A DNA stretch of 64,000 nt from Desulfosalsimonas propionicica (GCF_013761005.1 NZ_JACDUS010000006.1:1-64000); one strand, 5' to 3'. Numbered from the stretch's first letter, positions 15,751 to 32,039 are shown. A program made the numbers and translations. Notes: generated by a model not told the origin, from the letters alone.

Positions 15751-16173
15751 ATGGCGAAAAAAGTCGTAGCCCAGGTAAAGCTCCAGGTACCGGCGGGAAA
15801 GGCCAATCCTTCACCGCCCATCGGCCCCGCACTGGGTCAGCACGGGGTCAATATCATGGATTTTTGCAAGGCGTTTAACGCCAGAACGGCAAATGACGAA
15901 GGCATGATCACCCCGGTGGTGATCACCATATACCAGGACAAAACCTTTACGTTTATCACCAAAACCCCGCCGGCTGCTGTGTTGTTGAAAAAAGCCGCCG
16001 GCATTGCAAGGGGTTCGGGCAGTCCCAAGGCCGAAAAAGTCGGCAAGGTGACCCAGGCCCAGGTGGAAGAGATCGCCAAAACCAAGATGCCGGATTTAAA
16101 TGCCCCGGACATGGAAAACGCCTGCCGCATTATCGAGGGCACGGCCAGGAGCATGGGGCTTGAAGTGGTCTAA
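15751..16173 (+). CDS. rplK: 50S ribosomal protein L11
   Basis: L11 forms the base of the GTPase-associated stalk on 23S rRNA. The 140-residue protein has the N-terminal [17 protein letters not shown] segment and the C-terminal rRNA-binding part ([14 protein letters not shown]). Start ATG follows AGGAG; it is 19 bp past nusG and 30 bp before rplA. Confidence 0.97.
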   Translation: MAKKVVAQVKLQVPAGKANPSPPIGPALGQHGVNIMDFCKAFNARTANDEGMITPVVITIYQDKTFTFITKTPPAAVLLKKAAGIARGSGSPKAEKVGKVTQAQVEEIAKTKMPDLNAPDMENACRIIEGTARSMGLEVV

Positions 16174-16203
16174 AGGTCAATCAAGGAGCTTAAGGGAAAA
16201 ACA

Positions 16204-16908
16204 ATGCGTAAACGGAGCAAAAAATACAGGGAGATCAAGTCCAGGTTTGATCTCCAGGAGCGGATCGATTTTGCCGCTGCGGTGGCTGCTGCGGTTGAGT
16301 CTTCCTATGTCCGGTTTGATGAAACCGTCGATATTGCCACCAAGCTTGGAGTCGATCCCCGACATGCCGACCAGATGGTTCGCGGATCCGTGGTCCTGCC
16401 CCATGGCCTTGGAAAAGAAGTCAAGGTCCTGGTCTTTGCAAAGGGTGAAAAGGAAAAGGAAGCCCAGGAGGCAGGGGCTGACTATGTGGGCAATGACGAC
16501 CTGATCGAAAAAATCAAGGGCGGCTGGTTTGGCTTTGACAAGGCCGTTGCGACGCCGGATGTAATGGGCTCTGTGGGAAAGATCGGAAAAATCCTCGGCC
16601 CGAGAGGGCTGATGCCCAATGCCAAGACCGGCACGGTCACCTTTGATGTGGCCCGGGCGGTCAATGAACTCAAGGCCGGCAAGGTGGACTTTCGGGTGGA
16701 TAAAACCGGCATCGTTCATGCGCCCATGGGCAAGGTCTCCTTTGGCCCGGAAAAACTGCTCGAAAACGTCCGTGCGTTCATGGATACGGTGTTGCGCCTG
16801 AAGCCGGCGGCCAGCAAGGGAACGTATCTGCGCTCCATTGCCGTTTCCACAACCATGGGTCCCGGCTTCAAGGTGGACCCGGTGTTTGTGAAGGAATTGC
16901 TCAAGTAA
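16204..16908 (+). CDS. rplA: 50S ribosomal protein L1
   Basis: L1 forms the mobile L1 stalk at the E site and can repress its own operon. The 234-residue protein has the family signatures [21 protein letters not shown] and [14 protein letters not shown]. Start ATG follows AAGGAG. Length matches the family. Confidence 0.97.
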   Translation: MRKRSKKYREIKSRFDLQERIDFAAAVAAAVESSYVRFDETVDIATKLGVDPRHADQMVRGSVVLPHGLGKEVKVLVFAKGEKEKEAQEAGADYVGNDDLIEKIKGGWFGFDKAVATPDVMGSVGKIGKILGPRGLMPNAKTGTVTFDVARAVNELKAGKVDFRVDKTGIVHAPMGKVSFGPEKLLENVRAFMDTVLRLKPAASKGTYLRSIAVSTTMGPGFKVDPVFVKELLK

Positions 16909-17007
16909 GAATTGCCGGTAATGCCCGGGATCCGCGAGCCCGGCTGCAGGCCGCGCCGCGTTTGCCATATATATCGATATGAATTGCGATATTTAATCAT
17001 TAATCTG

Positions 17008-17100
17008 TCAAAGACCGTAGGTTCATTCCGTCAGGCGTGTATAATCGGAAAAAGGCTTTTCCGGCCTACTGAGGCAGGCTTTCTGATGCTGTGGAGGCCC
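17008..17100 (+). promoter_or_regulatory. Ribosomal protein L10 leader (autoregulatory RNA)
   Basis: The 227-bp rplA-rplJ gap contains the L10-leader-like segments AAAGACCGTAGGT and CCTACTGAGGCAGG, which pair as GTAGG with CCTAC around an AT- and GC-mixed hairpin. In the known family L10(L12)4 binds such a kink-turn to repress rplJ and rplL translation. Boundaries are approximate. Confidence 0.6.
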
Positions 17101-17135
17101 GTGGTTTTTACAGATTCAGAAAGGAGGTGGAGTCA

Positions 17136-17660
17136 GTGTTAACGCTTTCGCAAAAGCAGGAGCTCGTGTCAGCCCTTCACGAGAAATTCGAGCAGAAAAA
17201 AATCCTTGTGCTTGTGGATTATAAAGGGCTCAATGTCACAAAAATCAACGATCTGCGATCAAAGCTCAGGCAGGCCGGCATTGAGTTCAAAGTGGTGAAA
17301 AACACCCTTTTAATCCGCGCCGCAGAGCAAACCGATGTGGAATTGCTCCGGCAGCAGTTTGAAGGCCCCAGTGCCGTGGCCATGAGCTATGATGATCCGG
17401 TGGCGCCGGCCAAGGTGCTCTGCGAGTTTGCCAAGGATAATGACAAGCTGCAGATCAAGGCCGGGATCATGGACGGCAGTGTGCTTGACGCCGACGGTAT
17501 CAAGCGGCTTTCCGAATTGCCGTCGCGCGAAGTGCTGCTGGCAACCGTGCTGGGCACCATGAATGCCGTTCCCACAGGACTGGTTCGGGCCCTTAACAAT
17601 GTTCCCGAGCGTCTGGTTTATGCCCTCAAGGCCATAAATGACCAGAAAGAGGCCGCTTAG
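17136..17660 (+). CDS. rplJ: 50S ribosomal protein L10
   Basis: L10 anchors the L7/L12 dimers to the ribosome. Translation most likely starts at GTG 17136, 8 bp after AAGGAGG, giving 174 residues; the longer frame from 17091 lies in the leader. The N-terminal rRNA-binding domain has VDYKGLNVTKINDLRSKLR and the FKVVKNTL motif. The C-terminal helix that binds L12 is at about 145-170. It follows the L10 leader and precedes rplL. Confidence 0.95.
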   Translation: MLTLSQKQELVSALHEKFEQKKILVLVDYKGLNVTKINDLRSKLRQAGIEFKVVKNTLLIRAAEQTDVELLRQQFEGPSAVAMSYDDPVAPAKVLCEFAKDNDKLQIKAGIMDGSVLDADGIKRLSELPSREVLLATVLGTMNAVPTGLVRALNNVPERLVYALKAINDQKEAA

Positions 17661-17754
17661 GCTCCTGAGCCGTTTTTTTCGGGACAAACAATGCAACAAT
17701 GACTTTTAAAACTTACTCGAATGATCGTGTAAAAGAATACCAAGGAGATATCCA

Positions 17755-18141
17755 ATGGCTGACATCACCAAACAGGATGTAATCGATTTTATTGCCAACA
17801 TGACGGTTCTGGAGCTTTCCGAACTGATCAAGGAACTGGAAGACAAATTCGGCGTTTCCGCCGCAGCACCCGTGGCAGCGGCCGGCGCGCCGGCCGCAGG
17901 CGGTGAAGGCGCCGCAGTCGAAGAGGAAAAGACCGAGTTTGACGTGGTCCTGACCGCAGTGGGCGACAAAAAGATTCAGGTTATCAAGGAAGTGCGTGCC
18001 ATCACCGGTCTGGGCCTCAAGGAAGCCAAGGCCATGGTTGAAGAAGCGCCCAAGCCGGTCAAGGAAGGCGTGGTCAAGGAAGAGGCCGACAAGATCAAAG
18101 AACAGCTCGAAGGTGTGGGTGCCTCTGTGGAAATCAAGTAG
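17755..18141 (+). CDS. rplL: 50S ribosomal protein L7/L12
   Basis: L7/L12 dimers form the stalk that recruits translation factors. The 128-residue protein has a dimerisation N-terminus ([19 protein letters not shown]), an alanine/proline-rich hinge ([16 protein letters not shown]), and the factor-binding C-terminal domain ([20 protein letters not shown]). RBS AAGGAG is present. Confidence 0.97.
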   Translation: MADITKQDVIDFIANMTVLELSELIKELEDKFGVSAAAPVAAAGAPAAGGEGAAVEEEKTEFDVVLTAVGDKKIQVIKEVRAITGLGLKEAKAMVEEAPKPVKEGVVKEEADKIKEQLEGVGASVEIK

Positions 18142-18220
18142 CCTGCCTTTGTTCAGGCGCCTTTATACGCAATTCGGCGCAAATGCATGCATAGAGCACA
18201 GACATGTGATCACGACAAAA

Positions 18221-18266
18221 TTGCGAAAATCGGCACCGGGGCTTGCCCGGCTGCCGGTTTTCGCAA
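18221..18266 (+). terminator. Strong hairpin between rplL and rpoB (attenuator-like)
   Basis: TTGCGAAAATCGGCA (18221-18235) pairs with TGCCGGTTTTCGCAA (18252-18266), 15 bp with one G-U. A further CCGGG/CCCGG stem closes the inside. Only ATTGATTTTAAT follows, so termination would be partial. In Escherichia coli the same gap holds an attenuator and RNase III site that lowers rpoBC expression relative to rplJL. Confidence 0.6.
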
Positions 18267-18299
18267 ATTGATTTTAATACGATATATGCTGGAGACGAA

Positions 18300-21200
18300 A
18301 TGACAGGAAATCCGCCGAAATACAAACGATTTCGGAAAAATTTCGGTCGCATTCAGTCCATTGTGGACATCCCGGATCTTATCGGGATTCAACGCGAATC
18401 CTACCAGCGATTTCTGCAGATGGGGGTTGCTCCCGAAGAGCGGAAAGACAGCGGTCTGCAGGCTGTGTTTACCTCGGTGTTTCCCATAAAGGATTTCACC
18501 GGAACGGCTTCTCTGGAATTTGTTTCATACCATTTCGGGGAGGTCAAACACTCGGTCAATGAATGCATCAACCGGGGCATGACCCATGAAATTTCTGTTC
18601 GGATCCGGGTGCGCCTGGTGGTCTATGATGTAGACAAGACCACGGGTGTTTCCAACATCCGGGATATCAAGGAGCAGGAGATTTATTTCGGCACCATCCC
18701 CCTGATGACCGAACGCGGTACTTTTATCATCAACGGCACGGAACGCGCGGTGGTCAGCCAGTTGCACCGTTCCTCGGGCGTGTTTTTTGACCATGACAAG
18801 GGCAAGACCCATTCCAGCGGGCGGATCATTTACAGCGCCCGGATTATTCCGGTTCGGGGTTCCTGGATTGACATGGAAATTGATCCCAAGGATATCGTTT
18901 ACGTGCGCATCGACCGGCGGCGCAAGTTTCCGGTCACCCTGCTGTTTAAGGCCCTGGGCTACACGAATGACGATATCCTGTCTTATTTTTACCATACCGA
19001 AAAAGTGTTTATTAAGAATGAAAAATTTGTCCGAAAGCTGAATCCGGAATTTCTCAAGGGTGAACGTCCGGGCGAGGACATTGTACACCCGGAAACCGGA
19101 GAAGTTCTGGTCAGAAAAGGGCGGATGATCACCAAGCGCGCCATCCGGCAGCTTCAGGCCGCGGGCATGGAACATGTGCCCATGACCGCAGATGAGCTCC
19201 AGCAGCGCGTGATCGCCTCGGACGTGCTTCATCCGGAAACCGGTGAGGTCATTGCCCGCTCCAATGATCCCGTGGAGCCCGATCTGCTCGAACAGATGGC
19301 TGGCGCCGGGGTGGAGTGGTTTGAACTTCTGGTCATGGAAGGCCCATTTACCGGTCAGTCCATTCGAAAGACCCTGCTGCTGGACAAGGCCAAGACCAAG
19401 GAAGAGGCATTAATTGACATTTACCGGCGGCTGCGGCCGGGAAACCCGGTGACCGCGGAGGTGGCCCAGGATTTTGTGGATCATCTGTTTTTCAAGACCG
19501 CCTATTATGACCTGTCCAGCGTGGGCCGGCTGAAGCTCAATCATCGTTTAAATATCGACACTCCGCTGGGCATGCGGACACTGCGCAGGGAGGATATCCT
19601 TCAGACCGCCAGGATACTGGTGGAGCTGCGCGATACCCAGGGCACTGTGGATGATATCGATCACCTGGGCAACCGGCGGGTGCGGGCAGTGGGCGAGCTG
19701 CTGGAAAACCAGTACCGCATCGGACTGGTGCGCATGGAGCGGGCCATCAAGGAGCGCATGAGCATGCAGGAAGTCGATGCGCTGATGCCCAATGATCTGG
19801 TCAATCCCAAGCCGGTGTCGGCTGTGGTCAAGGAGTTTTTCGGCACCAGTCAGCTTTCGCAGTTTCTGGATCAGACCAACCCGCTTTCGGAAACAACCCA
19901 CAAGCGGCGCTTAAGCGCCCTGGGCCCGGGCGGGTTAACGCGGGACCGGGCCGGCTTTGAGGTGCGCGACGTGCATCCGTCCCATTACGGCCGGATCTGT
20001 CCCATTGAAACTCCGGAAGGTCCCAATATCGGACTCATTGTTTCGCTTTGTACATATGCCCGGGTCAATGAATACGGATTTATTGAAACCCCGTACCGGG
20101 TGGTGGAGGAAGCCACGGTTTCCAATCAGATCCGGCTGCTCTCGGCTTTTGAGGAAAAGGACCATCCCATTGCCCAGGCCAACGCACCGGTGGATGACAG
20201 GAACCGGTATGTGAACCCGGTGGTGATTTCACGGGTGGACGGCGAGTTCATGATGGTTGAAAAAGACCGCATCGAACTCATGGACGTCTCTCCCAACCAG
20301 CTGGTGAGCATCAGTGCCTCGCTGATCCCGTTTCTGGAAAACGATGATGCCAACCGGGCGCTGATGGGATCGAACATGATGCGCCAGGCCGTTCCCCTTC
20401 TCAATACCGAGGCGCCTTTGGTGGGCACGGGCGTGGAAGGCATTGTGGCCCGGGATTCCGGAGTTACGGTTGTGGCCAGGCGCGACGGGACGGTGGTGGA
20501 TGTGGATGCCTCCAGAATTGTCCTGCAGCATGATCCTTCAGATGATCCGTCCCAGAAGGATGTCACCATATACAACCTGGGCAAGTTCGTGCGTTCCAAC
20601 CAGAATACCTGTTTTAACAACAGGCCCATTGTCAAGAAGGGCGAAAGGGTTCACGCCGGTGAAATTATTGCCGACGGTCCGGCCACGGACAACGGGGAAC
20701 TGGCCTTGGGCAAAAACGTGACAGTGGCGTTTATGCCCTGGGGGGGGTACAATTTTGAAGACTCCATTCTGGTCAGCGAACGCCTGGTCAAAGACGGGGT
20801 GTTTACCTCTGTGCACATCGAGGAATTCGAGGTGCTGGCCAGAGACACCAAACTGGGCCGTGAGGAAATTACCCGCGATATTCCCAATGTTGGGGAAGAA
20901 GCCCTCAAGGACCTGGATGAAAGCGGTATTATCCGGCTCGGTGCCGAGGTGGGCCCGGCCGATATCCTGGTGGGCAAGGTCACGCCCAAGGGCGAAACCC
21001 AGCTTTCTCCTGAGGAAAAATTGCTCCGGGCCATATTCGGGGAAAAGGCCGGGGATGTGAAGGATACCTCGCTGCGGGTGCCGCCCGGTATTTCCGGGAT
21101 TGTCACGGATGTCAAGGTGTTTTCCCGCCGCGGCGTGGAAAAAGACGAGCGGTCGCGGGCAATCGAGGACGAGGAAATTGCCGCCCTGGAAAAGGACCGC

Positions 21201-22400
21201 GACGATGAGCTAAAGATCATCGAGGAGACGGCCAGAAACGAGATCATTGCCGTTCTGGTCGGCAAACAGTGCTCGGAAAGCCTCATCGACGGACAGAAGG
21301 TGCTGATTGCCCAAGATGTCCGGATGGAAAAAAAGATGCTGGCCGATATTCCCCTGGCCAAGTTCGGGCAGATTTCTCTAAAGGACAAAAAGACCGAGGA
21401 AAAAGTGGCAGAAATCCTGTCGCGATATCGTGAGCAGGCCGAAATGGCCAAATCCGCCTTTGAGCACCAGGTCGGTTCCATTGAAAAAGGCGATGAACTG
21501 CCCCCCGGCGTCATCAAGATGATCAAGATCTACGTGGCCATGAAGCGAACCCTGGCCGTGGGCGACAAAATGGCTGGCCGGCACGGCAACAAGGGCGTTG
21601 TTTCGCGCATTTTGCCGGAAGAAGACCTGCCCTATTTTGCTGACGGCCGCACCGTGGACATGGTTTTAAATCCTCTGGGCGTGCCGTCTCGGATGAATGT
21701 GGGCCAGATCCTTGAAATTCATCTCGGAAGGGCGGCAAAGGGCCTTGGAGACCAGGTCAATGCGCTGCTGGCCGAGGGCAAAACCGAGGAGCTGCGCAAA
21801 AAATTCAAAAGAATCTTTTCCGGCAAGACGCAAGCCGACCAGATAAAGGATATATCCGATTCCGATGTTCAGCGCCTGGCTGAAAATACCTCTGAAGGGG
21901 TCTTTATGGCTACCCCCGTGTTTGACGGCGCCAGGGAAGAGGAGATCAAGGACCTGCTCTCTGAGGCCGGGGTCAGCCCGTCGGGTCAGGCCACCCTTTA
22001 TGACGGCCGCACAGGCCTGCCCTTTGATGAAAAGGTCACTGTCGGCGCCATGTATATGCTCAAACTGCACCATTTGGTTGCAGACAAGCTCCATGCGCGA
22101 TCCATCGGCCCTTATTCCCTGGTAACCCAGCAGCCCCTCGGGGGAAAGGCACAGTTCGGCGGCCAGCGGCTTGGGGAAATGGAGGTATGGGCCATAGAGG
22201 CCTATGGCGCTGCCCATTGCCTGCAGGAGTTTCTGACGGTGAAGTCCGATGACATGGCCGGCAGAACCCGCATGTACGAAAAAATCGTCAAGGGCCAGAA
22301 TGTTTTTGAGCCCGGGTTGCCCGAATCTTTCCGGGTTCTGACCAAGGAATTGCAGAGTCTGGGCCTGGACATAACGCTGGTGGAAGACGACAGCGAATAA
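18300..22400 (+). CDS. rpoB: DNA-directed RNA polymerase subunit beta
   Basis: The catalytic beta subunit forms one side of the active-site cleft. The 1366-residue form starts at ATG 18300 after GGAGA; the longer open frame from 18243 would read through the attenuator hairpin. Rifampicin cluster I is wild type ([20 protein letters not shown], with aspartate, histidine and serine intact). The motif [20 protein letters not shown] and the C-terminal [12 protein letters not shown] and [18 protein letters not shown] segments are present. Directly upstream of rpoC. Confidence 0.98.
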   Translation: MTGNPPKYKRFRKNFGRIQSIVDIPDLIGIQRESYQRFLQMGVAPEERKDSGLQAVFTSVFPIKDFTGTASLEFVSYHFGEVKHSVNECINRGMTHEISVRIRVRLVVYDVDKTTGVSNIRDIKEQEIYFGTIPLMTERGTFIINGTERAVVSQLHRSSGVFFDHDKGKTHSSGRIIYSARIIPVRGSWIDMEIDPKDIVYVRIDRRRKFPVTLLFKALGYTNDDILSYFYHTEKVFIKNEKFVRKLNPEFLKGERPGEDIVHPETGEVLVRKGRMITKRAIRQLQAAGMEHVPMTADELQQRVIASDVLHPETGEVIARSNDPVEPDLLEQMAGAGVEWFELLVMEGPFTGQSIRKTLLLDKAKTKEEALIDIYRRLRPGNPVTAEVAQDFVDHLFFKTAYYDLSSVGRLKLNHRLNIDTPLGMRTLRREDILQTARILVELRDTQGTVDDIDHLGNRRVRAVGELLENQYRIGLVRMERAIKERMSMQEVDALMPNDLVNPKPVSAVVKEFFGTSQLSQFLDQTNPLSETTHKRRLSALGPGGLTRDRAGFEVRDVHPSHYGRICPIETPEGPNIGLIVSLCTYARVNEYGFIETPYRVVEEATVSNQIRLLSAFEEKDHPIAQANAPVDDRNRYVNPVVISRVDGEFMMVEKDRIELMDVSPNQLVSISASLIPFLENDDANRALMGSNMMRQAVPLLNTEAPLVGTGVEGIVARDSGVTVVARRDGTVVDVDASRIVLQHDPSDDPSQKDVTIYNLGKFVRSNQNTCFNNRPIVKKGERVHAGEIIADGPATDNGELALGKNVTVAFMPWGGYNFEDSILVSERLVKDGVFTSVHIEEFEVLARDTKLGREEITRDIPNVGEEALKDLDESGIIRLGAEVGPADILVGKVTPKGETQLSPEEKLLRAIFGEKAGDVKDTSLRVPPGISGIVTDVKVFSRRGVEKDERSRAIEDEEIAALEKDRDDELKIIEETARNEIIAVLVGKQCSESLIDGQKVLIAQDVRMEKKMLADIPLAKFGQISLKDKKTEEKVAEILSRYREQAEMAKSAFEHQVGSIEKGDELPPGVIKMIKIYVAMKRTLAVGDKMAGRHGNKGVVSRILPEEDLPYFADGRTVDMVLNPLGVPSRMNVGQILEIHLGRAAKGLGDQVNALLAEGKTEELRKKFKRIFSGKTQADQIKDISDSDVQRLAENTSEGVFMATPVFDGAREEEIKDLLSEAGVSPSGQATLYDGRTGLPFDEKVTVGAMYMLKLHHLVADKLHARSIGPYSLVTQQPLGGKAQFGGQRLGEMEVWAIEAYGAAHCLQEFLTVKSDDMAGRTRMYEKIVKGQNVFEPGLPESFRVLTKELQSLGLDITLVEDDSE

Positions 22401-22427
22401 TTTTATTTTTCATGCAAGGAGATCGCA

Positions 22428-26846
<4,419 letters not shown>

Positions 26847-26918
26847 GCAGCGACGTCAGGCCCTGTCCGGTTATATGCGGGGCGGTTGAAATGGTGCCGG
26901 CAGGTAAAAGAAAAAAGC

Positions 26919-26947
26919 TTGACACCACCATGATTTAAGGGTATTGT
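26919..26947 (+). promoter_or_regulatory. Promoter of the rpsL-rpsG-tuf operon
   Basis: TTGACA at 26919-26924, a 17-bp spacer and TATTGT at 26942-26947 lie about 70 bp before rpsL. This is the only near-consensus promoter in the 169-bp rpoC-rpsL gap. Confidence 0.6.
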
Positions 26948-27015
26948 TTGTTATTTTAGCTTAGCACTATAAACATTGTGAATATATGAATGATTTGTAA
27001 TGGATAGGGGATAGC

Positions 27016-27387
27016 ATGCCGACGATTAATCAGCTGGTTCGCAAGGGCCGCAAGCAGATTCAGAAGAAAAAGGGTGCGCCTGCGCTTAAAGCTTCGCCGC
27101 AAAAGCGCGGTGTGTGTGTCAGAGTTTATACGGCCACGCCCAAAAAGCCCAATTCCGCCCTGCGAAAGGTGGCAAGGGTTCGTCTGACAACAGGGGTGGA
27201 GGTTTCCGCGTATATCCCCGGCATCGGACATAATCTCCAGGAACACTCGGTGGTACTCGTGCGCGGGGGCCGGGTCAAGGACCTTCCCGGTGTCCGGTAT
27301 CACATTGTTCGCGGTACCCTGGATACGCTTGGAGTGACTGACCGGAAGCAGGGTCGGTCCAAGTACGGAGCCAAACGCCCCAAGTAA
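27016..27387 (+). CDS. rpsL: 30S ribosomal protein S12
   Basis: S12 helps monitor codon-anticodon pairing at the decoding centre. The 123-residue protein has [16 protein letters not shown] and [15 protein letters not shown]; both lysines where streptomycin-resistance changes occur are unchanged. First gene of the str operon. Confidence 0.98.
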   Translation: MPTINQLVRKGRKQIQKKKGAPALKASPQKRGVCVRVYTATPKKPNSALRKVARVRLTTGVEVSAYIPGIGHNLQEHSVVLVRGGRVKDLPGVRYHIVRGTLDTLGVTDRKQGRSKYGAKRPK

Positions 27388-27435
27388 AGCGATATCCGGG
27401 GTGCAACTTGTATCTGAAAAAAAATGGTGTAGGCA

Positions 27436-27906
27436 ATGCCGAGAAGAAGAGAAATCCCTGAAAGAAAAATTATTCCGGATTACAAGTATAAAAGTCCGCT
27501 CGTATCCCGGTTTGTCAATTCCGTAATGAAAGACGGGAAAAAGAGCACGGCCCAGTCGTTGATCTATGAAGCTTTTGATATCATTGAGAAGCGGATGAAT
27601 GAGCCGGCCTTAAAGATTTTCGAGCAGGCACTGGGCAATGTAAAACCCCAGCTGGAAGTCAAGTCCCGGCGGGTTGGGGGATCCACATACCAAGTGCCCA
27701 CAGAGGTCCGGCCAATGCGACAGACCGCCCTGGCCATTCGGTGGATTCTCACCTATGCGGAAAAGCGGCCGGAAAAGGGCATGGCCAGGAAACTGGCCGG
27801 TGAGTTCATGGATGCCGCCCAGCAGCGGGGCGCTTCGGTTAAGAAGCGCGAGGATACACACCGCATGGCCGAGGCCAACAAGGCCTTTGCCCATTACCGG
27901 TGGTAG
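27436..27906 (+). CDS. rpsG: 30S ribosomal protein S7
   Basis: S7 nucleates assembly of the 30S head. The 156-residue protein starts [12 protein letters not shown] and has the typical core ([15 protein letters not shown]) and C-terminal [15 protein letters not shown]. The usual downstream neighbour fusA is absent; the next gene is tuf, after a 127-bp gap with a hairpin. Confidence 0.98.
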   Translation: MPRRREIPERKIIPDYKYKSPLVSRFVNSVMKDGKKSTAQSLIYEAFDIIEKRMNEPALKIFEQALGNVKPQLEVKSRRVGGSTYQVPTEVRPMRQTALAIRWILTYAEKRPEKGMARKLAGEFMDAAQQRGASVKKREDTHRMAEANKAFAHYRW

Positions 27907-27933
27907 CCGAAGGTATTTTGGTTTTGATATCCC

Positions 27934-27967
27934 TTGCCCATCCAGTTTTTCCTTTTTGGATGGGCAA
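27934..27967 (+). other. Hairpin between rpsG and the second tuf
   Basis: TTGCCCATCCA (27934-27944) and TGGATGGGCAA (27957-27967) form a perfect 11-bp stem with a U-rich 12-base loop. No U-tract follows, so it is not a canonical terminator. It marks the place where fusA normally lies. Confidence 0.5.
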
Positions 27968-28033
27968 AGTATCTGATTGCAGATGATTCAGATTTATTTC
28001 AATGGCAAACCCGTTTGAGCAAGAGGGTGGAAA

Positions 28034-29227
28034 ATGGCAAAGCAGAAGTTTGAGCGGACCAAGCCGCATGTAAACGTGGGAACGATCGGTCATATTGACC
28101 ATGGCAAGACGACATTGACCGCGGCGATCACCAAGCATTGTGGATTGCGGGGCTGGGCGGAGTTTATTCCGTTTGACAAGATTGACAAGGCGCCCGAGGA
28201 AAAGGCCCGTGGGATCACGATTTCCACGGCTCACGTGGAGTATCAGACCAACAACCGGCATTACGCACATGTGGATTGTCCGGGGCATGCCGACTATATC
28301 AAGAACATGATCACAGGTGCGGCCCAGATGGACGGGGCGATTCTGGTTGTGGGCGCAGATGACGGCCCCATGCCCCAGACCCGCGAGCATATACTTTTGG
28401 CCCGCCAGGTTGGCGTTCCTCAGATCGTGGTGTTTTTAAACAAGTGCGACATGGTCGACGACGAGGAGCTTATCGAGCTTGTGGACATGGAGCTTCGGGA
28501 GCTTTTAAACAATTACGAGTTTGACGGTGACAACACCCCGATCATACGGGGCAGCGCGCTTAAGGCACTGGAAAGCGACGATCCGGACAGCGAGGATGTA
28601 AAGCCGATCTGGGACTTGCTGGAGGCCACGGACGCCTACATTCCCGAGCCGGAGCGGGACGTTGACAAGCCCTTTTTGATGCCGGTGGAAGACGTGTTTT
28701 CGATATCGGGCCGTGGCACGGTTGTCACGGGGCGTGTGGAGCGCGGGATCATCAAGGTCAACAACAAGATCGAGATCGTTGGCATGCGTCCGACCATCAA
28801 CACGACCTGTACGGGCGTGGAGATGTTTCGCAAGCTGCTTGACGAAGGCCAGGCCGGCGACAACGTGGGTCTGCTTTTGCGGGGTACCAAGCGCGACGAG
28901 GTTGAGCGCGGCCAGGTGGTTGCCGCACCGGGAACGATAACGCCGCACACCAAGTTCAAGGCCGAGGTTTACGTGCTGAGCAAGGATGAAGGCGGACGGC
29001 ACACGCCGTTTTTCTCGGGCTATCGGCCGCAGTTTTATTTCCGGACCACGGATGTTACCGGGGTGTGCACGCTGCCCGATGGGGTTGAGATGGTGATGCC
29101 GGGCGATAACGTAACGATATCAGCCGAACTCATCACCCCGATCGCCATGGAGGAGGGGCTGCGCTTTGCAGTGCGTGAAGGCGGCCGAACCGTGGGGGCC
29201 GGTGTTGTCAGTGAAATCATAGAATAG
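28034..29227 (+). CDS. tuf: Elongation factor Tu, second copy
   Basis: This is the same 397-residue protein as the copy at 13194, with identical nucleotide sequence from start to stop as far as read. Its own ribosome binding site (GAGGGTGG) and downstream sequence differ. Here it lies between rpsG and rpsJ and links the str and S10 operons. Having two copies raises EF-Tu supply; sequence identity is probably kept by recombination. Confidence 0.98.
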   Translation: MAKQKFERTKPHVNVGTIGHIDHGKTTLTAAITKHCGLRGWAEFIPFDKIDKAPEEKARGITISTAHVEYQTNNRHYAHVDCPGHADYIKNMITGAAQMDGAILVVGADDGPMPQTREHILLARQVGVPQIVVFLNKCDMVDDEELIELVDMELRELLNNYEFDGDNTPIIRGSALKALESDDPDSEDVKPIWDLLEATDAYIPEPERDVDKPFLMPVEDVFSISGRGTVVTGRVERGIIKVNNKIEIVGMRPTINTTCTGVEMFRKLLDEGQAGDNVGLLLRGTKRDEVERGQVVAAPGTITPHTKFKAEVYVLSKDEGGRHTPFFSGYRPQFYFRTTDVTGVCTLPDGVEMVMPGDNVTISAELITPIAMEEGLRFAVREGGRTVGAGVVSEIIE

Positions 29228-29240
29228 ATACGGGACTGTC

Positions 29241-29552
29241 ATGATACCAAACACCAAAATACGAATCCGGTTAAGGGCTTACGACCACAGACTGCTGGAT
29301 CAGTCGGTCCGGGATATTGTCGATACTGCCCGCAAGACAGGTGCCCGGGTGGTGGGACCCATTCCCCTGCCCACACGCATCAATAAATACACGGTGCTTC
29401 GCTCTCCCCATGTGAACAAGAAATCCCGGGAGCAGTTTGAGGTCCGGACCCACAAGCGGTTATTGGACATCCAGGATCCCACCCAGCAGACGGTAGACGC
29501 CCTGATGAAGCTGGATTTGTCTCCGGGCGTGGATGTGGATATTAAATTGTAG
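29241..29552 (+). CDS. rpsJ: 30S ribosomal protein S10
   Basis: S10 is part of the 30S head and, as NusE, a transcription antitermination partner of NusG. The 103-residue protein has the family motif [15 protein letters not shown] and the loop sequence [26 protein letters not shown]. It begins the S10 gene cluster, only 13 bp after tuf. Confidence 0.98.
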   Translation: MIPNTKIRIRLRAYDHRLLDQSVRDIVDTARKTGARVVGPIPLPTRINKYTVLRSPHVNKKSREQFEVRTHKRLLDIQDPTQQTVDALMKLDLSPGVDVDIKL

Positions 29553-29573
29553 GATAAGGACCAGGTGGCGAAA

Positions 29574-30203
29574 ATGAGTGAAGGAATACTCGGGAAAAAA
29601 CTGGGAATGACGGGCATATTTGCCAGTAATGGGCAATATTTGCCGGTGACAGTCATTCAGGCTGGCCCGTGCACCGTAACCCAGATCAAGACCAGGGCCA
29701 ACGACGGTTATGACGCCCTGCAGCTTGGGTTTAAGGAAAAAAAGCAACATCGGTTGACCAAGCCGCTGAAGGGCCATTTTGATAAAAGCGGCGGCACAGG
29801 TTTCTACCGCCTGCGGGAATTTTCCGTCAAAGAACCGGAACAGTTCGAGCCGGGCCAGCAGGTGACCATGGAGATGTTTTCCGTGGGGGATAAGATCAAT
29901 ATTGCCGGAAAAACCAAGGGTCGCGGTTTTGCCGGTGTTACCAAGCGGCACGGCTTTTCCCTTGGCCGAAAGACCCATGGCGGTCGCTGCTATCGGATAC
30001 CCGGCTCTATCGGAAACAGCGCCTGGCCTTCCAAGGTGGCCAAGGGAAAGAAGATGCCCGGTCAGTACGGAAACGTGCGGCAGACCACCAAAAACCTTGA
30101 AGTGGTTGATGTCCGCCCGGACCAGAACCTGATCCTTGTCAAGGGTGCGGTGCCCGGTCCGAAAAACGCGATCGTGGAGATCTGCAAGGCGAAAAAGTCG
30201 TAA
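29574..30203 (+). CDS. rplC: 50S ribosomal protein L3
   Basis: L3 binds 23S rRNA early and reaches toward the peptidyl transferase centre. The ATG at 29574 (RBS AGGTGG) gives 209 residues, the usual length; an in-frame GTG at 29565 is an alternative. Core motifs [10 protein letters not shown] and [14 protein letters not shown] are present. Confidence 0.95.
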   Translation: MSEGILGKKLGMTGIFASNGQYLPVTVIQAGPCTVTQIKTRANDGYDALQLGFKEKKQHRLTKPLKGHFDKSGGTGFYRLREFSVKEPEQFEPGQQVTMEMFSVGDKINIAGKTKGRGFAGVTKRHGFSLGRKTHGGRCYRIPGSIGNSAWPSKVAKGKKMPGQYGNVRQTTKNLEVVDVRPDQNLILVKGAVPGPKNAIVEICKAKKS

Positions 30204-30290
30204 ATTCCGGAGGCTGCCAGGACGGGGTTCGGGTTCAACGATTGGAAAATGCCGTCATCATAAGCCGGATGCAATGCAAAGAGGGAGACC

Positions 30291-30914
30291 ATGGCTGTCG
30301 TGGAAGTCAAAAATATACAGGGTGAGACCGTATCGGAAATCGACCTTTCAGAGGAGATTTTCAATGTCGGGGTCAAACAAAGCGTTCTGCACCAGGTGGT
30401 TCGGATGCAGCTGGCCAACCGTCGCCGGGGAACGGCCAAAGTCAAGCGCCGCTCCGAGATACGGGGCAGCACCCAAAAGTTGTTTCGTCAGAAAGGCACC
30501 GGACGTGCACGCCGGGGGGACGTGAAAAGCCCGCTGCTCAGAGGCGGGGGCGTAATTTTCGGTCCTGAGCCGAGGGATTACTCATACAAGGTCCCCAAGA
30601 AAGTCCGTCGTCTGGCTTTGAAAATGGCTTTGTCGGCAAAGCTGAAGGACAATGAAATAATTGTGCTTGACGGATTTGCCCTCGATCAGGTAAAGACAAA
30701 GGCCGTTGCTTCGACGCTTCAGCGCCTTGAACTGGAAAAACCGCTGATCGTGATTGATCAAAAGGATGCAACCTTGGAGCTGTCCTCCAGAAATATTCCG
30801 GGCGTCAAGGTGTTGCGGGTTGAAGGGCTCAATGTATACGATATTTTGAACCACAAGACCCTGGTTCTGCTGGCACCGTCGATCAAGGGGATTGAAGGGA
30901 GATTGGCTGCATGA
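30291..30914 (+). CDS. rplD: 50S ribosomal protein L4
   Basis: L4 lines the exit tunnel and in some bacteria represses its own operon. The 207-residue protein starts at ATG after GAGGGAG and has the tunnel-loop segment [21 protein letters not shown]. It overlaps rplW by 4 bp. Confidence 0.97.
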   Translation: MAVVEVKNIQGETVSEIDLSEEIFNVGVKQSVLHQVVRMQLANRRRGTAKVKRRSEIRGSTQKLFRQKGTGRARRGDVKSPLLRGGGVIFGPEPRDYSYKVPKKVRRLALKMALSAKLKDNEIIVLDGFALDQVKTKAVASTLQRLELEKPLIVIDQKDATLELSSRNIPGVKVLRVEGLNVYDILNHKTLVLLAPSIKGIEGRLAA

Positions 30915-31198
30915 AAGACTATCATATCATATTAGGTCCGGTGGATACGGAAAAGACCAATATCGCCCGGGAAGAACTCAACCAAGTGGCCTTTGAGGTG
31001 GCGCCTGCCTCCAATCGGGTTCAGATCCGGAAGGCTGTTGAGTCGATTTTCAACGTCGAGGTTCGCTCGGTTCGGACGATGCGGGTCAAGGGCAAGTTCA
31101 AACGGCGGGGCCGGATTTTGGGCAAGCGCAAGGACTGGAAAAAAGCTATCGTGACATTGATGCCCGGCAGCCGGATCAAATTTTTTGAAGGTGCATAA
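30911..31198 (+). CDS. rplW: 50S ribosomal protein L23
   Basis: L23 sits at the tunnel exit and binds trigger factor and SRP. The 95-residue protein has GPVDTEKT and [16 protein letters not shown]. The ATGA overlap couples it to rplD. Confidence 0.96.
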   Translation: MKDYHIILGPVDTEKTNIAREELNQVAFEVAPASNRVQIRKAVESIFNVEVRSVRTMRVKGKFKRRGRILGKRKDWKKAIVTLMPGSRIKFFEGA

Positions 31199-31214
31199 GC
31201 AAAGGTGACGACCA

Positions 31215-32039
31215 ATGGCGACTAAAAAAGTAAAACCCACGTCCCACGGACGCCGGTTTCAGACATATTCCACCTTTTCGGAGATTACAAAGAAAGAGCC
31301 GGAAAGGCATCTGTTAAAGCCCATTAAGAAAACCGGCGGCAGAAATGCCAACGGCCGGATTACGGCCCGGCATCGGGGCGGCGGTACTAAACGGTTTTAC
31401 CGGATCATCGATTTCAAGCGGGACAAGGACGGAGTGCCGGCAAAGGTGGCAGCCATTGAATATGACCCCAACCGGTCTGCCCGCATTGCTTTGCTGTATT
31501 ACGCAGACGGTGAGAAACGATACATCCTTGCGCCCGCAAAACTGGTCGTTGGCCAGACTGTCATGTCCGGACCGCAAGCCGAAATCCGGCCGGGCAACTG
31601 TCTGCCCTTAAGCCATATACCCCTTGGCACCCATGTGCACAATATAGAGCTTCGGACCGGCCGGGGCGGTCAGCTGGTGAAAAGCGCAGGCGGATTTGCC
31701 CAGCTTATGGCCAAGGAAGGCCGGTATGCGACCGTTAAGCTGCCCTCCGGGGAAGTGCGGATGGTGTTGGTGGCCAACCGCGCCACCATCGGGCAGATCG
31801 GCAATTCGGATCATTCCAATGTTTCCCTGGGCAAGGCCGGGCGCAAGCGCTATCTCGGCCGCCGGCCCCGGACCCGGGGTGTTGTCATGAATCCGGTGGA
31901 CCACCCCATGGGCGGCGGCGAGGGCCGCTCCTCTGGCGGACGTCACCCCTGTTCTCCCTGGGGGATGCCGGCAAAGGGCTTTCGAACCCGGAAGCGCACC
32001 AAGCAGAGCGACCGGCTCATTGTCAAGAGGCGCAGGTAA
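31215..32039 (+). CDS. rplB: 50S ribosomal protein L2
   Basis: L2 is needed for subunit joining and peptidyl transfer. The 274-residue protein has [19 protein letters not shown] near the N-terminus and the conserved [21 protein letters not shown] segment, including the histidine studied for peptidyl transfer. It is 16 bp past rplW. Confidence 0.98.
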   Translation: MATKKVKPTSHGRRFQTYSTFSEITKKEPERHLLKPIKKTGGRNANGRITARHRGGGTKRFYRIIDFKRDKDGVPAKVAAIEYDPNRSARIALLYYADGEKRYILAPAKLVVGQTVMSGPQAEIRPGNCLPLSHIPLGTHVHNIELRTGRGGQLVKSAGGFAQLMAKEGRYATVKLPSGEVRMVLVANRATIGQIGNSDHSNVSLGKAGRKRYLGRRPRTRGVVMNPVDHPMGGGEGRSSGGRHPCSPWGMPAKGFRTRKRTKQSDRLIVKRRR

